A stretch of 64,000 nt of DNA from Rheinheimera sp. SA_1 (GCF_001669775.1 NZ_LXWK01000015.1:372001-436000), one strand, 5' to 3'; numbered from the stretch's first letter, positions 36,404 through 45,855 are shown. Program-made: numbers and translations. The notes: a model not told the origin generated them from the sequence alone.

Positions 36404-36940
36404 TTAACGTTTAACCAGGATCTCTTCGCCATGTTGCTGTGCCCAGTCATTCCAGATATCAACTTTCTGATTGAAATTAACTAATGCTTGCTTGCCGGCA
36501 TCTTCTAATAATGCATCCACTTGTTTCAGATATTTCTTCTCAACTTTTGAAAAAGGTACAACATCAATACCGCGTTCGGTCAGACCCTTTTTCATTGTAT
36601 GCGTTTTTAATAATTGCAGACTGCCGCCTTCGACATAAAAGAACTGGCTGTCTTTATTAATGGTTTTGAATTTTGGCTTAACCGGACGTTTTGAATCATG
36701 TGATTCAATGTCATCGGCAGCAACAGCAACCGTCAAACCATCTGAATTCTGTTTGTAGCCGAGTTGCTCCAGAGTGAAACCCTGTGCCTTAGCAAACTCA
36801 CGAACTTTATCTAAAGCGACTGATTCATTCTGACGCTCTTCCATTACCGAAGTCAGTACATCCATTACTTCCTGTAACTTTAAAACAGACAATTCCTTTG
36901 CTGCTTTTTTCAATTCACGTTTATCAAGTAATAAAGACAT
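36404..36940 (-). CDS. H-NS-like protein with atypical C-terminal domain
   Basis: A 178-residue protein. Residues 8-60 resemble the H-NS oligomerisation region: LKKAAKELSVLKLQEVMDVL aligns with [20 protein letters not shown] of H-NS, and EERQNE with NERREE. After a polar linker (about 62-85), the C-terminal region aligns only partly: MKKGLTERGIDVVPF resembles the last H-NS helix (IKKAMDEQGKSLDDF). The DNA-contacting loop TWTGQGRTP is not there; the aligned stretch is FYVEGGSLQLLKTHT. About 45 extra residues follow. It may be a nucleoid protein with changed DNA recognition, or an H-NS partner that oligomerises but binds DNA poorly. The relation was seen by eye only. Confidence 0.5.
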   Translation of the reverse strand: MSLLLDKRELKKAAKELSVLKLQEVMDVLTSVMEERQNESVALDKVREFAKAQGFTLEQLGYKQNSDGLTVAVAADDIESHDSKRPVKPKFKTINKDSQFFYVEGGSLQLLKTHTMKKGLTERGIDVVPFSKVEKKYLKQVDALLEDAGKQALVNFNQKVDIWNDWAQQHGEEILVKR

Positions 36941-37154
36941 GGTTCACTCCAGATTATTATTCAGCTAACAGTGGCAATATCATAACGCTAAAACATTCTG
37001 AAATAAACCAACCATTTTCATATTAAATTGTTTTATTGTGTAATATCCAAGAAAAACTGCGGTTTACTCGCTCCTTTCTGACTTTTAGCTGGTCGGTGCT
37101 GAGTTCCGGACGAAATTCAGGTATCTTAGCCTGGTCTGTAACTCTGGAGCTGGT

Positions 37155-37811
37155 ATGCGTTCATTAAAACATCTGTTTGAAAACAACAAAGCCTGGGCTG
37201 ATCGGATCGAACTGGAAGCACCTGGTTTTTTCAAAAAACTGTCAGAACAACAAGCACCCGAATATCTGTGGATTGGTTGTTCCGATAGTCGGGTTCCCGC
37301 CAACGACATCGTCGGGCTGTTACCGGGTGAGCTGTTTGTGCACCGCAATGTGGCAAATCTGGTGCTGCATTCGGACATCAACTGCCTGTCGGTGCTGCAG
37401 TACGCTATTGATGTGTTGAAAATCAAACATATCATCGTTTGTGGCCATTATGGCTGTGGTGGTATTAATGCGGCAATGAACAAACAACGGGTAGGTTTTG
37501 TCGACAACTGGCTGCGTAATATCAAAGATGTATACGCCATGCACCGTGATGAAATCGAGTCTATTACAAACGAACAGGATCGTTTAAACCGCTTGTGCGA
37601 ATTAAACGTCATTGAGCAAGTGCGTAATGTTTGTCACACCAGCTTCGTGCAAGAAGCCTGGGAGCGCGAACAACCCTTAACCGTCCATGGCTGGGTTTAC
37701 AGTTTACGCAATGGCCGGGTGAAAGACTTACGGGTCAGTCATTCCAGCACTGCAACTATCGACAATATCTATACCCTTGATTTAACCGACGAAGTCAGCA
37801 GCGAAAAATAA
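37155..37811 (+). CDS. can: Beta-class carbonic anhydrase
   Basis: Zinc enzyme that interconverts carbon dioxide and bicarbonate, needed for growth in air. It has 218 residues, like E. coli Can (220). The zinc ligands are visible: Cys and Asp in IGCSDSRVP, then His and Cys in CGHYGCGG. FVHRNVANLV and CLSVLQYAIDVL are further family blocks. The ATG at 37155 has GGAGCTGGT upstream. The opposite-strand gene ends 3 nt after its stop. Confidence 0.97.
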   Translation: MRSLKHLFENNKAWADRIELEAPGFFKKLSEQQAPEYLWIGCSDSRVPANDIVGLLPGELFVHRNVANLVLHSDINCLSVLQYAIDVLKIKHIIVCGHYGCGGINAAMNKQRVGFVDNWLRNIKDVYAMHRDEIESITNEQDRLNRLCELNVIEQVRNVCHTSFVQEAWEREQPLTVHGWVYSLRNGRVKDLRVSHSSTATIDNIYTLDLTDEVSSEK

Positions 37812-37814
37812 CTG

Positions 37815-38384
37815 CTACTGAAAACGAACCTGACCATCTTTGGTTGGGTGGTACACCGCAGTATGGCCGGCAGTCCACTTGCCATGCTGCAAATATTCCG
37901 AATTCACCGCAAGACTATCTGTTTTAAGAACACTTTTGGAACGCACCACTGTGATGCCATTGGCGTTATTCTCAACCTGCTCTTCGGCGGTCAGCACTTG
38001 TGTTTTAGCGTCAAAACTCATGGTGCCGTGGGTGTAAAATCCGGCCGTAGTGAAGTAATAATACGCCAAACTTTTTTTCTTTTTATCCCAGAAAATCATG
38101 GTTTCGCCGCCATAGGCTCCATCATTAATCGAGTGGATGGTTTTGATCGCCTGGCCATTTAAGGCTCGTTGCCAGAATGCGCGGTCGACCTGCTTCTTAC
38201 CATTTTGCGTTCCCATATCCGCTTGCCAGACAATACCGAGAAAGGGTCTGAATAACTCCAGCTCCGGCGCCAGCTGTTGCTGCTCGCTCGCCGGAGTTGC
38301 TATGACAGGATCCGCTACAACGGCTGGTGCAAACAATAGCGCTGCCAATGCCCACGACAACAAGAAACTGATGGTTCGGCGCAT
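37815..38384 (-). CDS. Exported DUF1579-like protein
   Basis: Exported protein of 189 residues from the ATG at 38384, which has AAGGAG 9 nt upstream. The signal peptide is at 1-25 (VVA-DPV). The mature part looks like a lipocalin-type beta barrel related to DUF1579 (LELFRPFLGIVWQADMG; FYTHGTMSFD). Function is unknown. It starts 1 nt after the stop of the thioesterase gene and has the same AAGGAGTCA ribosome site, so the two form an operon. The family call was made by eye and is uncertain. Confidence 0.7.
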   Translation of the reverse strand: MRRTISFLLSWALAALLFAPAVVADPVIATPASEQQQLAPELELFRPFLGIVWQADMGTQNGKKQVDRAFWQRALNGQAIKTIHSINDGAYGGETMIFWDKKKKSLAYYYFTTAGFYTHGTMSFDAKTQVLTAEEQVENNANGITVVRSKSVLKTDSLAVNSEYLQHGKWTAGHTAVYHPTKDGQVRFQ

Positions 38385-38385
38385 G

Positions 38386-38877
38386 TTATGACTCCTTGTG
38401 TTCCTGTTGATAAAAATCCAGCATTTGCTGTTCAACTTGTTGTGAGAAAGTTTTCATCTGAATGGCATATTGTTCTAAAAAACGGTCTTCGTCGGTTTCG
38501 GCCTGCCAGGCCGGTACCACTGCAGTTTTGCCCGCTTCATCCAACGCCACAAAAGTAATAATACAGTGGTTGGTTTCAGGCAATTCCTGCGCCTGAGTAT
38601 CACCGGAACGAACCTGAATAAAAATATGCATACTGGATTTGCCAGTGTGGACGACCTTAGCTTCAAGTTCCACCAGATGCCCAACCAGAATGGGCCGGCG
38701 AAAACGGATAGTGCCGACCGACACTGTTACACAATACAAACCACTCCAACGCGCCGCACAGGCGTATGCGGCTTGATCTATCCATTTCATTACCATGCCG
38801 CCGTGCACTTTGCCACCAAAATTGACATGGGTTGGCTCAGCCAGAAATCGGAATTCAACCGCTCTTTTGTGTAACAT
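38386..38877 (-). CDS. Hotdog-fold acyl-CoA thioesterase
   Basis: Cytoplasmic acyl-CoA thioesterase of 163 residues, starting at the ATG at 38877 with AAGGAG 6 nt upstream (the frame is open 42 nt further). It has the hotdog signature HVNFGGKVHGGMVMKWIDQA and VGTIRFRRPILVGHLVELEA, as in the YciA/ACOT group. It hydrolyses acyl-CoA to free acid; chain length preference is unknown. The C-terminal 45 residues (EDRFLEQYAIQMK onward) are helical. It lies between purU and the DUF1579-like gene on the same strand. Confidence 0.88.
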   Translation of the reverse strand: MLHKRAVEFRFLAEPTHVNFGGKVHGGMVMKWIDQAAYACAARWSGLYCVTVSVGTIRFRRPILVGHLVELEAKVVHTGKSSMHIFIQVRSGDTQAQELPETNHCIITFVALDEAGKTAVVPAWQAETDEDRFLEQYAIQMKTFSQQVEQQMLDFYQQEHKES

Positions 38878-38937
38878 CGTGACTCCTTGCACCTGTGAAT
38901 GAAATTCAACGACCGACATTTTGGATCAACAGATCAA

Positions 38938-39771
38938 TTATAAAATGACCGTTTTATTGCCATGGACAAACACCCGATCATGGATCACTAATTCCAACGC
39001 TTTGCTGAGCACATTTTTCTCAACATCACGCCCGGATTTAGCCATATCATCGGCACTGTAATTATGATCAACATTGGTGACCATCTGTTTAATAATTGGA
39101 CCTTCATCTAAATCATCGGTGACAAAATGTGCCGTTGCGCCAATGATTTTCACGCCACGTTTAAATGCCTGGTGATAAGGATTGGCACCAATAAATGCTG
39201 GCAGAAAACTATGGTGAATATTGATAATTTTATTTGGATAGCGGGCGACAAATTCCGGCGTCAAAATGCGCATAAACTTGGCTAATACCAGATAATCTGG
39301 TTGATAAGGTGATATTGCATCTACCAGCAAAGCTTCATGTTGATGGCGATTTAAATCCTGATGGCTGACAAAATGAAATGGGATGCCAAACTTGGCGGCC
39401 AATTCGCCTAAATCCGGGTGATTGCCAATTATAGCGGCGATATCCAGCTGCAACGAGCCGTCATACACTTTAATCAAAATGTCGCCGATACAATGTGCTT
39501 CTTTTGTCACTAAAATGACTACTTTCTTGTTGGCTTTACCGACTAATTGCCGCACGCTGCCATCGGGCAATGCCCGGTCTAAATCCAGTAATAAGGTATG
39601 ATCATTAAAAATGCCTTCCAACTGGGTCCGCATATAAAACTGGCCGCTCAGCGGGTCAACATATTCGGTATTACGGATAATATTTAGCTGATGCTTGTAA
39701 CAAATATTGGTAATTTGCGCGATGAGTCCCTTCGAGTCCGGGCATTCAATTAATAAAGTTTTTTGTTCCAT
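38938..39771 (-). CDS. purU: Formyltetrahydrofolate deformylase
   Basis: Hydrolyses 10-formyltetrahydrofolate to formate and tetrahydrofolate, balancing one-carbon pools and feeding formate to PurT. From the ATG at 39771 it has 277 residues (E. coli: 280). The N-terminal ACT domain begins TLLIECPDSKGLIAQITNIC. The formyltransferase-type domain holds INIHHSFLPAFIGANPYHQA with the catalytic His and Asn, plus FVTDDLDEGPII. Four conserved C-terminal residues end in KTVIL. GcvR, another one-carbon regulator, lies elsewhere in the window. Confidence 0.97.
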   Translation of the reverse strand: MEQKTLLIECPDSKGLIAQITNICYKHQLNIIRNTEYVDPLSGQFYMRTQLEGIFNDHTLLLDLDRALPDGSVRQLVGKANKKVVILVTKEAHCIGDILIKVYDGSLQLDIAAIIGNHPDLGELAAKFGIPFHFVSHQDLNRHQHEALLVDAISPYQPDYLVLAKFMRILTPEFVARYPNKIINIHHSFLPAFIGANPYHQAFKRGVKIIGATAHFVTDDLDEGPIIKQMVTNVDHNYSADDMAKSGRDVEKNVLSKALELVIHDRVFVHGNKTVIL

Positions 39772-39961
39772 AATAAACCTGAGTAAGTAGTACATAAGTG
39801 GAATTGCTCGATTGCACACACTTTAGACGGCCACACATCTGATAGCAAGCGTGGCAAAAGCTTGTTGTTTGCCAGATGCACCGCCATAATGCGACTTTAG
39901 CTAAGTTGCCCAAAATCATTAAAGATCCAGGGTATTAGCTGCTCCAGACTATGAGTACCGG

Positions 39962-40690
39962 ATGAATCAGTTCGAATTTACCGCAGTTGGCGTGATTGAA
40001 TCGCCGTATAAACAAAAATTTGCCATCCCCCGCCAGCCTGGGCTGATTGCCGAAGCACGTGGCCAACTGGTGCTGAGTCCGCCGTTTGCCGATGATGCCA
40101 TCGTGCGAGGCATCGACAGTTTCAGCCATTTATGGTTGGTGTTTGTGTTTCATGAAACCGCTGACAAAGGCTGGTCACCGTTAGTGCGCCCGCCCCGCCT
40201 TGGTGGCAACGAGAAAAAAGGGGTGTTTGCTACCCGAGCGACCTTCAGACCCAATCCGATAGGTTTATCGGTGGTAAAGCTCGATGGTGTCGAACGGCGC
40301 GGTGAGCAGCTGGTGCTGAAACTCAGTGGCATTGATTTACTTGATGGTACACCGGTGCTCGATATTAAGCCTTATCTGCCCTACGCCGACGCGTTGCCAA
40401 ACGCCGCCAGTGGTTTTGCCGACGCAGCTCCGCAGACCGATATGACAGTCAGCATGAGCGAACAGGCCATCGAATTTTGTCGTAAACAACACGCCCTACC
40501 CGACTTACAAGTTTTTATCGAAAAAGTACTGAAACAAGATCCGCGACCGCCGTATAAAAAGCAGCGTCAAGACACGCAAAGTTATGGCATGAATTTGTAT
40601 AACTTTAATATTAAATGGACAGTGGATGGGGACCATAATCATGTTACGGAAATCCGAATTCAGCAACAAGACGACGCGCAAACAACTTAA
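39962..40690 (+). CDS. trmO: tRNA (N6-threonylcarbamoyladenosine37-N6)-methyltransferase TrmO
   Basis: SAM-dependent enzyme that methylates t6A37 in threonine tRNAs to m6t6A. It has 242 residues (E. coli YaeB: 235). The beta-barrel UPF0066 domain (1-150) includes GVIESPYKQKFAIPRQPGL, ATRATFRPNPIGLSVVKL, and DLLDGTPVLDIKPYLPYAD. A C-terminal domain ends in MNLYNFNIKW. The last 50 nt overlap the start of the following kelch gene, which is unusual. Confidence 0.95.
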   Translation: MNQFEFTAVGVIESPYKQKFAIPRQPGLIAEARGQLVLSPPFADDAIVRGIDSFSHLWLVFVFHETADKGWSPLVRPPRLGGNEKKGVFATRATFRPNPIGLSVVKLDGVERRGEQLVLKLSGIDLLDGTPVLDIKPYLPYADALPNAASGFADAAPQTDMTVSMSEQAIEFCRKQHALPDLQVFIEKVLKQDPRPPYKKQRQDTQSYGMNLYNFNIKWTVDGDHNHVTEIRIQQQDDAQTT

Positions 40691-41777
40691 TGCAAATTTG
40701 CCACGCCGGACCTGGATAAACGCAGTCCTCCCGGCCGTGACCACCTTATTGCTGAGCGTCGCTGCGACAGCCGCCACCTTGCCGCCGCTACCAGAACCGG
40801 TCAGCAATCAGTTGGTGTTACAAACAACGGTTCGCGCTAAAAGTTATCTGGTGAGTTTTGCTGGATTGGGCGCTGAAAAAACCGCAGCTTCCAGCCATAA
40901 CAAAGCCTGGCAGCTGACCGAAGGCAATGCCATGTGGCAACCGGTTGCTGCGGTGCCTAATCAGGCGCGAAAATCCGGGCGTTTAGCCGCGACTGGCCTC
41001 GCCATGTCCAACAACTTCTTTATCTTTAGCGGTTACAGCGTCGCAGCAGATGGCACTGAAACCACGCTGACCGATAGTTACCGGTTTAGCCCTATTACCC
41101 AAACCTACACCAAATTGCCCGATATGCCAGTGCCGGTGGACGACAGTCTGGCAGTCAGCTATCAGGATCGGTACATTTACCTCATCAGCGGCTGGCACAA
41201 TGATGGCAACGTTAATTTGGTGCAGGTGTTTGATAATTTCAGCCAAAAATGGCAACAGGCCACACCGTTTCCAGGCACCCCGGTGTTTGGTTTGGCCGGT
41301 GCTGCAGTTGGCAATCAGCTGCTGGTTTGCGATGGCGTTAAATTAAATTATGCCGCTGACAAACGCAGTTATGCCATGGAAAGCCAATGTTACCTTGGCG
41401 CTGTAGATGCTAAATCGGCACTGAAAATTAACTGGCAACCCATCGCCCACCACGGCCAGCCAGCACGTTATCGTCAGTCAGCTATTGCAGTCACACTGAA
41501 CGACGAACCAATGATTGCTTTGATCGGTGGCAGCGAAAACCCGTATAACTTCAATGGGATTGGTTACAACGGCACCGCATCCGAACCCAGTGCAGCAGTT
41601 TATGTTTATGCGTTGAAGCAACAAAAATGGCTTCGAGCTGAGGCAACGACAGCAGTGATGGATTTACGCAGCTTAGTCAGCATCAATGGCGAGATTTACA
41701 GTGTCGGCGGTATGCTGGCCGGACAAAATGTCACGCCGCAGCTGATTAAACATCAGATTAAACTTCTGCCCGAGTAA
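40641..41777 (+). CDS. Exported kelch-repeat beta-propeller protein
   Basis: Protein of 378 residues starting inside the trmO 3' end. I choose the ATG at 40641 (GGGGA about 9 nt upstream); an ATG at 40626 is also possible. A basic N-region is followed by a hydrophobic signal segment (about 28-46, ATA-ATL). The mature part has kelch-type repeats, for example FFIFSGYSVAADG, RYIYLISGWHNDG, MIALIGGSENPYN and EIYSVGGMLAGQN, giving about six blades. It resembles periplasmic kelch proteins of the NanM/YjhT type, but no sialic acid genes are near, so mutarotase activity should not be assumed. Confidence 0.8.
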   Translation: MLRKSEFSNKTTRKQLNANLPRRTWINAVLPAVTTLLLSVAATAATLPPLPEPVSNQLVLQTTVRAKSYLVSFAGLGAEKTAASSHNKAWQLTEGNAMWQPVAAVPNQARKSGRLAATGLAMSNNFFIFSGYSVAADGTETTLTDSYRFSPITQTYTKLPDMPVPVDDSLAVSYQDRYIYLISGWHNDGNVNLVQVFDNFSQKWQQATPFPGTPVFGLAGAAVGNQLLVCDGVKLNYAADKRSYAMESQCYLGAVDAKSALKINWQPIAHHGQPARYRQSAIAVTLNDEPMIALIGGSENPYNFNGIGYNGTASEPSAAVYVYALKQQKWLRAEATTAVMDLRSLVSINGEIYSVGGMLAGQNVTPQLIKHQIKLLPE

Positions 41778-41860
41778 AGGCCTTGTTAGAATAAGGTCAT
41801 TGGCACCCATAAATTATATGCCCAACTTGATTGGGCTTCATCAGACACAGTGGAAAGGTT

Positions 41861-43585
41861 ATGCGCACCAGTCAGTATTTAGTCTCTACCTTAAAAGAAA
41901 CCCCGGCCGATGCCGAAATTATCAGCCATCAACTGATGCTGCGCGCCGGTATGATCCGCCGCGAAGCGTCCGGCATGTACACCTGGTTGCCGACTGGCCT
42001 GCGGGTGCTGCGCAAAGTTGAGAACATTGTTCGCGACGAAATGAATAAAGCAGGCGCACTTGAAGTGCTGATGCCGATGGTGCAACCGGCTGAACTGTGG
42101 CAGGAATCAGGGCGTTGGGAACAAATGGACGCCGAGCTTCTGCGTTTTAAAGACCGTCACCAACGTGATTTTGTGCTTGGCCCAACGCACGAAGAAGTGA
42201 TTACCGATTTAGTTCGCAAAGAAATCAGCAGCTACAAACAGCTGCCAATTAACTTATACCAAATTCAAACTAAATTCCGTGATGAGCGCCGTCCGCGGTT
42301 TGGTGTGATGCGCGCACGCGAATTTTTAATGAAAGATGCTTATTCATTTCATTTAAGTCAGGAAAGCCTCGAGCAGACTTACCAGACGATGTATCAGGCT
42401 TACAGCAACATTTTCACCCGTTTAGGCCTGGATTTCCGCCCAGTGCTGGCCGATACCGGCGCCATTGGTGGTGCGGTTTCGCATGAATTCCATGTACTGG
42501 CCGCTTCCGGTGAAGATGCGATTGTATTCTCTGACGAAAGTGATTACGCCGCCAATATTGAAAAAGCCGATGCACTACCGCCAGCAGTCGCTCGCCCTGC
42601 TGCCACAGCCGCGGTTGCAGAAGTTGCAACACCAAATGCCAAAACCATTGCTGAAGTGTCGGCGCTGCTGAATATCGATGCGACTCATATTATCAAAACC
42701 TTGCTGGTGCATGCCGCCAAAGCCAACGAAAAAGCCCCACAAGGCTTGGTTGCGCTGGTGCTGCGCGGCGATCATGAACTCAACGAAATCAAAGCTGACA
42801 AACATCCGCTGGTGGCATCACCGCTGACCTTCGCTACGGAAGCAGAAATTCTGGCGGCCACTGGCGCTACTGCAGGCTCAATTGGTCCGGTTGGTTTAAC
42901 CATCCCGGTGATTGTTGACCATTCAGCTGCAGTGCTGGCCAATTTTGTCACTGGCGCCAACAAAGATGGTTTCCATCTGACCGGCGTTAACTTCGACCGT
43001 GATATCGCACAGTATCAAACTGCCGATTTACGCAACGTAGTCGAAGGCGACCCAAGCCCATGTGGCAAAGGCAAATTAGTGGTAAAACGTGGCATTGAAG
43101 TGGGTCATATTTTCCAGCTCGGCGAAAAGTATGCCGCGGCGATGAAAGCCGGTGTGCTGAACGAAGAAGGCAAACACCAAATCATGACCATGGGTTGTTA
43201 TGGTGTCGGTGTATCGCGCATTGTTGCGGCCGCTATCGAACAAAACCACGATCAATATGGCATCAGCTGGCCAGATGCAATTGCGCCATTCCAGGTCGCG
43301 ATTGTGCCAATGAATATGCACAAATCGGTACGCATTCAGGAAGCGGCTGAACAGCTTTACAAAGAGCTGACCGCTGCTGGGTTTGAAGTGCTGTTTGACG
43401 ATCGCAAAGAGCGGCCGGGCGTGATGTTCGCAGATATGGAGCTGGTCGGTGTGCCACATCATATTATTATTGGTGAGCGGAATCTGGACGAGCGGAATGT
43501 CGAATACAAAAACCGTCGCACTGGTGAAAAAACGGTGCTGAATCTGGATGCGGTACTGGCTGAACTGCAGCAAAAGCTGAAATAA
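41861..43585 (+). CDS. proS: Prolyl-tRNA synthetase
   Basis: Class II synthetase charging tRNA-Pro, with editing of misacylated Ala-tRNA-Pro. From the ATG at 41861 it has 574 residues (E. coli: 572). [19 protein letters not shown] and [13 protein letters not shown] (motif 2 region) lie in the catalytic core. The INS editing domain is at about 225-405 ([26 protein letters not shown]). Motif 3 is in [10 protein letters not shown] near 450, and the anticodon-binding domain follows ([18 protein letters not shown]). It is followed by a REP-like palindrome and a terminator. Confidence 0.98.
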   Translation: MRTSQYLVSTLKETPADAEIISHQLMLRAGMIRREASGMYTWLPTGLRVLRKVENIVRDEMNKAGALEVLMPMVQPAELWQESGRWEQMDAELLRFKDRHQRDFVLGPTHEEVITDLVRKEISSYKQLPINLYQIQTKFRDERRPRFGVMRAREFLMKDAYSFHLSQESLEQTYQTMYQAYSNIFTRLGLDFRPVLADTGAIGGAVSHEFHVLAASGEDAIVFSDESDYAANIEKADALPPAVARPAATAAVAEVATPNAKTIAEVSALLNIDATHIIKTLLVHAAKANEKAPQGLVALVLRGDHELNEIKADKHPLVASPLTFATEAEILAATGATAGSIGPVGLTIPVIVDHSAAVLANFVTGANKDGFHLTGVNFDRDIAQYQTADLRNVVEGDPSPCGKGKLVVKRGIEVGHIFQLGEKYAAAMKAGVLNEEGKHQIMTMGCYGVGVSRIVAAAIEQNHDQYGISWPDAIAPFQVAIVPMNMHKSVRIQEAAEQLYKELTAAGFEVLFDDRKERPGVMFADMELVGVPHHIIIGERNLDERNVEYKNRRTGEKTVLNLDAVLAELQQKLK

Positions 43586-43592
43586 CAAATTT

Positions 43593-43617
43593 GGGTTCAG
43601 AGCGCGACTCTGATCCC
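43593..43617. repeat. REP-like palindrome, second copy
   Basis: GGG, then TCAGAG (43597-43602), a 5-nt loop, then CTCTGA (43608-43613) and CCC (43615-43617). It differs from the palindrome at 19592-19628 in the loop and one stem position, but shares TCAGAG...ACTCTGATCCC. It begins 8 nt after the proS stop, just before the true terminator, which is a typical REP position. Confidence 0.65.
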
Positions 43618-43626
43618 GGTAACAGC

Positions 43627-43663
43627 AAAGCCCGAAATCAAATTACTTGAGATCGGGCTTTTT
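43627..43663 (+). terminator. Terminator after proS
   Basis: AAAGCCCGA (43627-43635) pairs with TCGGGCTTT (43653-43661), with a 17-nt loop and further T. Confidence 0.85.
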
Positions 43664-43708
43664 GTTACGCCCGTAGCCCTTATAACAAAGAGCAAAGTGA
43701 GAATGAAC

Positions 43709-44029
43709 ATGTTGTATTGGAATAGTCAGTCGCTGCCTGAACTCAAAGGCCTGAATTTTCGCGAGCGGATGGCCGTGATCCGCCGTGCCAGCGATTTATT
43801 GCCGGTACCAAAAAAGTTACTGCTGAATGTGTTAAAGCTGCTGGTATTGATCCCGCCTTTTTTGGCGATTGCTCGTGCCGCAACTATTCCTGAAGCGTTA
43901 TTGTGGGCTGTGCTGCTAGTGCTGGTGTATCCATTGCTGACCCGACCATTAACTTTTTTGTTAGTGGGCCCGCAGCTACGTCAGGCGAGGCATCAACTGC
44001 AATTCACCGCATCAAATTCCAACGAATAA
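43709..44029 (+). CDS. Small inner membrane protein (DUF6170-like)
   Basis: A 106-residue protein, with start at the ATG at 43709 (GTG 43697 and ATG 43703 are alternatives). The N-terminal half is amphipathic and basic (LPELKGLNFRERMAVIRRAS). Two hydrophobic segments follow (about 37-55 and 61-85). It resembles small Alteromonadales proteins that I recall as DUF6170, but this memory is not checked. Function unknown. It sits alone between the proS terminator and a bidirectional terminator. Confidence 0.65.
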   Translation: MLYWNSQSLPELKGLNFRERMAVIRRASDLLPVPKKLLLNVLKLLVLIPPFLAIARAATIPEALLWAVLLVLVYPLLTRPLTFLLVGPQLRQARHQLQFTASNSNE

Positions 44030-44036
44030 GACGAAT

Positions 44037-44067
44037 AAAAAAGCCGGCAATTTTCAGCCGGCTTTTT
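44037..44067 (+). terminator. Bidirectional terminator before the peptide transporter gene
   Basis: AAAAAGCCGGC (44038-44048) pairs with GCCGGCTTTTT (44057-44067), with an 8-nt loop. It has T runs on both strands and lies between convergent genes. Confidence 0.9.
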
Positions 44068-44086
44068 CATGACCAATATCAAAGTG

Positions 44087-45601
44087 TTACTTCACGCCAT
44101 GCATCAGTTTGTTGATCAATGGCGAAATCAGCAGCAGCACAATGCCGGCGCCTAACAACAGATAGAAGCTGAAGCTAAAACCAGCTAGTGCCGAATCAAT
44201 CGTCATGCCGGTTTCGCCGGAAATTTCACCTGCCAGCAAACCAGACAAGTTGTTGCCGGTTGCGACCGATAAGAACCAGGCGCCCATCGCCAGACCAACC
44301 ACCCGCGCCGGAGCCAGCTTGGTGACCATCGACAGACCAATTGGCGACAAGCACAGCTCACCAATCGATTGCAGCACATAACAAGCCACCAGCGGCCACA
44401 GCGGAATTAAACCATCACCAGTGACCAAATTAGTCAGTGCGTACATCAGCACCACAAAACCCAGTGCGTTGCCGAGTAAGCCCAAACCAAATTTAAACGG
44501 AATACTTGGCTCTTTTTTCTTGCTGGCTGTCAGATACCAGACATAACTCAGTACCGGTGCAAATGCCAGAATCGCCAGCGAGTTAATACTCTGGAACCAA
44601 CCGGTTGGGAAGATAAAGCTGCCATCGCCAAACATATCGCGATTCACCAGATTCTGCGCCAGGAAGTTAAACGAACTACCTGCTTGTTCAAAGAACATCC
44701 AGAAGGTGACGTTAAAACCAAATAGCACTAACAAGGCAATCACACGATCAAGCTGCACCCGGCCGGTCTTTTTCGCTTCAACCAACAGGTAAATCGCCAC
44801 CGCAATAAACAACAGACCTAATAACCACGCCAGCGCCTGCGCACCAACAAAGGCCATCAGCGCATAAACCGCCGGAATAGCCACAACAATACCGATGATG
44901 GTTTTCAGCATGTTATTGCCAGCTGGTGGATCTTCCGGCAGTAAGCCGGTGCCTTTGAGTTGGGCCCGGCCAATAAAGAACCAGATGGTGCTGATTAACA
45001 TACCGACACCAGCAGCACCGAACACCACTTTATAATTCTGATGTTGCGGCGTACCGAAAATTTCAGAGGCCAGATAGCCAGTGGCTAACGGCGCCAGGAA
45101 ACCACCTAAGTTGATACCCATGTAGAAAATGGTAAAACCACGGTCACGGCGGTCGTCATTCTGCGCATACAGCTTACCGACCAACGACGATATATTCGGC
45201 TTAAACAGACCATTACCGACAATCACTGTCGACAGGCCGAGTAAAAACAGTTGCTGATTTGGCAGCATTATCATAAAGAGACCGAGCGACATCACCACAG
45301 CGCCGAGCAGAATCGACTTCTGATAACCAATGATCCGATCCGCGACATAACCACCAAAAATCGCGGTGGCATACACCAGTGCTAAATAAGCACCATAAGT
45401 GCGGCTAGCGTACCCTTCGCCACTGGCATCACCGGCAAAAAATTGCGCCACGATATATAAAGTTAAGGCCCAGCGAATACCGTAGAACGCAAAACGTTCC
45501 CAGAACTCGGCCATAAACAACATCCATAACGGTTTTGGATGGCCCCATAAGGTATCAAATTCTGGCTGGATAGCAGTGGCAGTTGTTGAACTCTGACTCA
45601 T
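44087..45601 (-). CDS. Proton-dependent oligopeptide transporter (POT/PTR2 family)
   Basis: Inner membrane MFS carrier of 504 residues that imports di- and tripeptides with protons. The start is the ATG at 45601, with AAAGGAG 8 nt upstream. The ExxER proton/peptide motif is in MAEFWERFAFYG (about 30-41). The PTR2 signatures GNGLFKPNISSLVG and FTIFYMGINLGGFLAPL are clear. It has about 14 membrane segments, with FWMFFEQAGSSFNF in the C-terminal half. It is monocistronic, with a long upstream gap. Confidence 0.93.
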   Translation of the reverse strand: MSQSSTTATAIQPEFDTLWGHPKPLWMLFMAEFWERFAFYGIRWALTLYIVAQFFAGDASGEGYASRTYGAYLALVYATAIFGGYVADRIIGYQKSILLGAVVMSLGLFMIMLPNQQLFLLGLSTVIVGNGLFKPNISSLVGKLYAQNDDRRDRGFTIFYMGINLGGFLAPLATGYLASEIFGTPQHQNYKVVFGAAGVGMLISTIWFFIGRAQLKGTGLLPEDPPAGNNMLKTIIGIVVAIPAVYALMAFVGAQALAWLLGLLFIAVAIYLLVEAKKTGRVQLDRVIALLVLFGFNVTFWMFFEQAGSSFNFLAQNLVNRDMFGDGSFIFPTGWFQSINSLAILAFAPVLSYVWYLTASKKKEPSIPFKFGLGLLGNALGFVVLMYALTNLVTGDGLIPLWPLVACYVLQSIGELCLSPIGLSMVTKLAPARVVGLAMGAWFLSVATGNNLSGLLAGEISGETGMTIDSALAGFSFSFYLLLGAGIVLLLISPLINKLMHGVK

Positions 45602-45758
45602 CGGATCGCTCCTTTGCAGCTTGTCAGGCACAACATTGCCACCAGCGTGAGGGCGCTGATCTTAGTAGGCATGCTGGTATTTCCTGTTTCTAATAATTAT
45701 CTGTAAGTTGAGGGTATTTGTTTTTGACAGCCGTTTATACCGCACCGACCGCCAAATG
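45602..45758. other. Upstream region of the peptide transporter gene
   Basis: This stretch has no recognisable gene and presumably holds the transporter promoter on the minus strand. A GATAAT hexamer is visible in that orientation near 45696-45701, but without a good -35. Confidence 0.45.
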
Positions 45759-45790
45759 AAAAGGGGCAGTCCAGATGGATGCCCCTTTTT
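45759..45790 (-). terminator. Terminator-like hairpin downstream of mlaA
   Basis: AAAAGGGGCA (45759-45768) pairs with TGCCCCTTTT (45780-45789), with an inner TCCA/TGGA stem. T runs of 4-5 exist on both strands. On the minus strand it lies 200 nt after the mlaA stop and may end the ccm-mlaA transcript. Confidence 0.65.
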
Positions 45791-45855
45791 GCCGGATATT
45801 TCACCAATATCCCCTTCATCCTTGAAGCTGCGGGGTTGTTGGCCGCCTTCTATCA

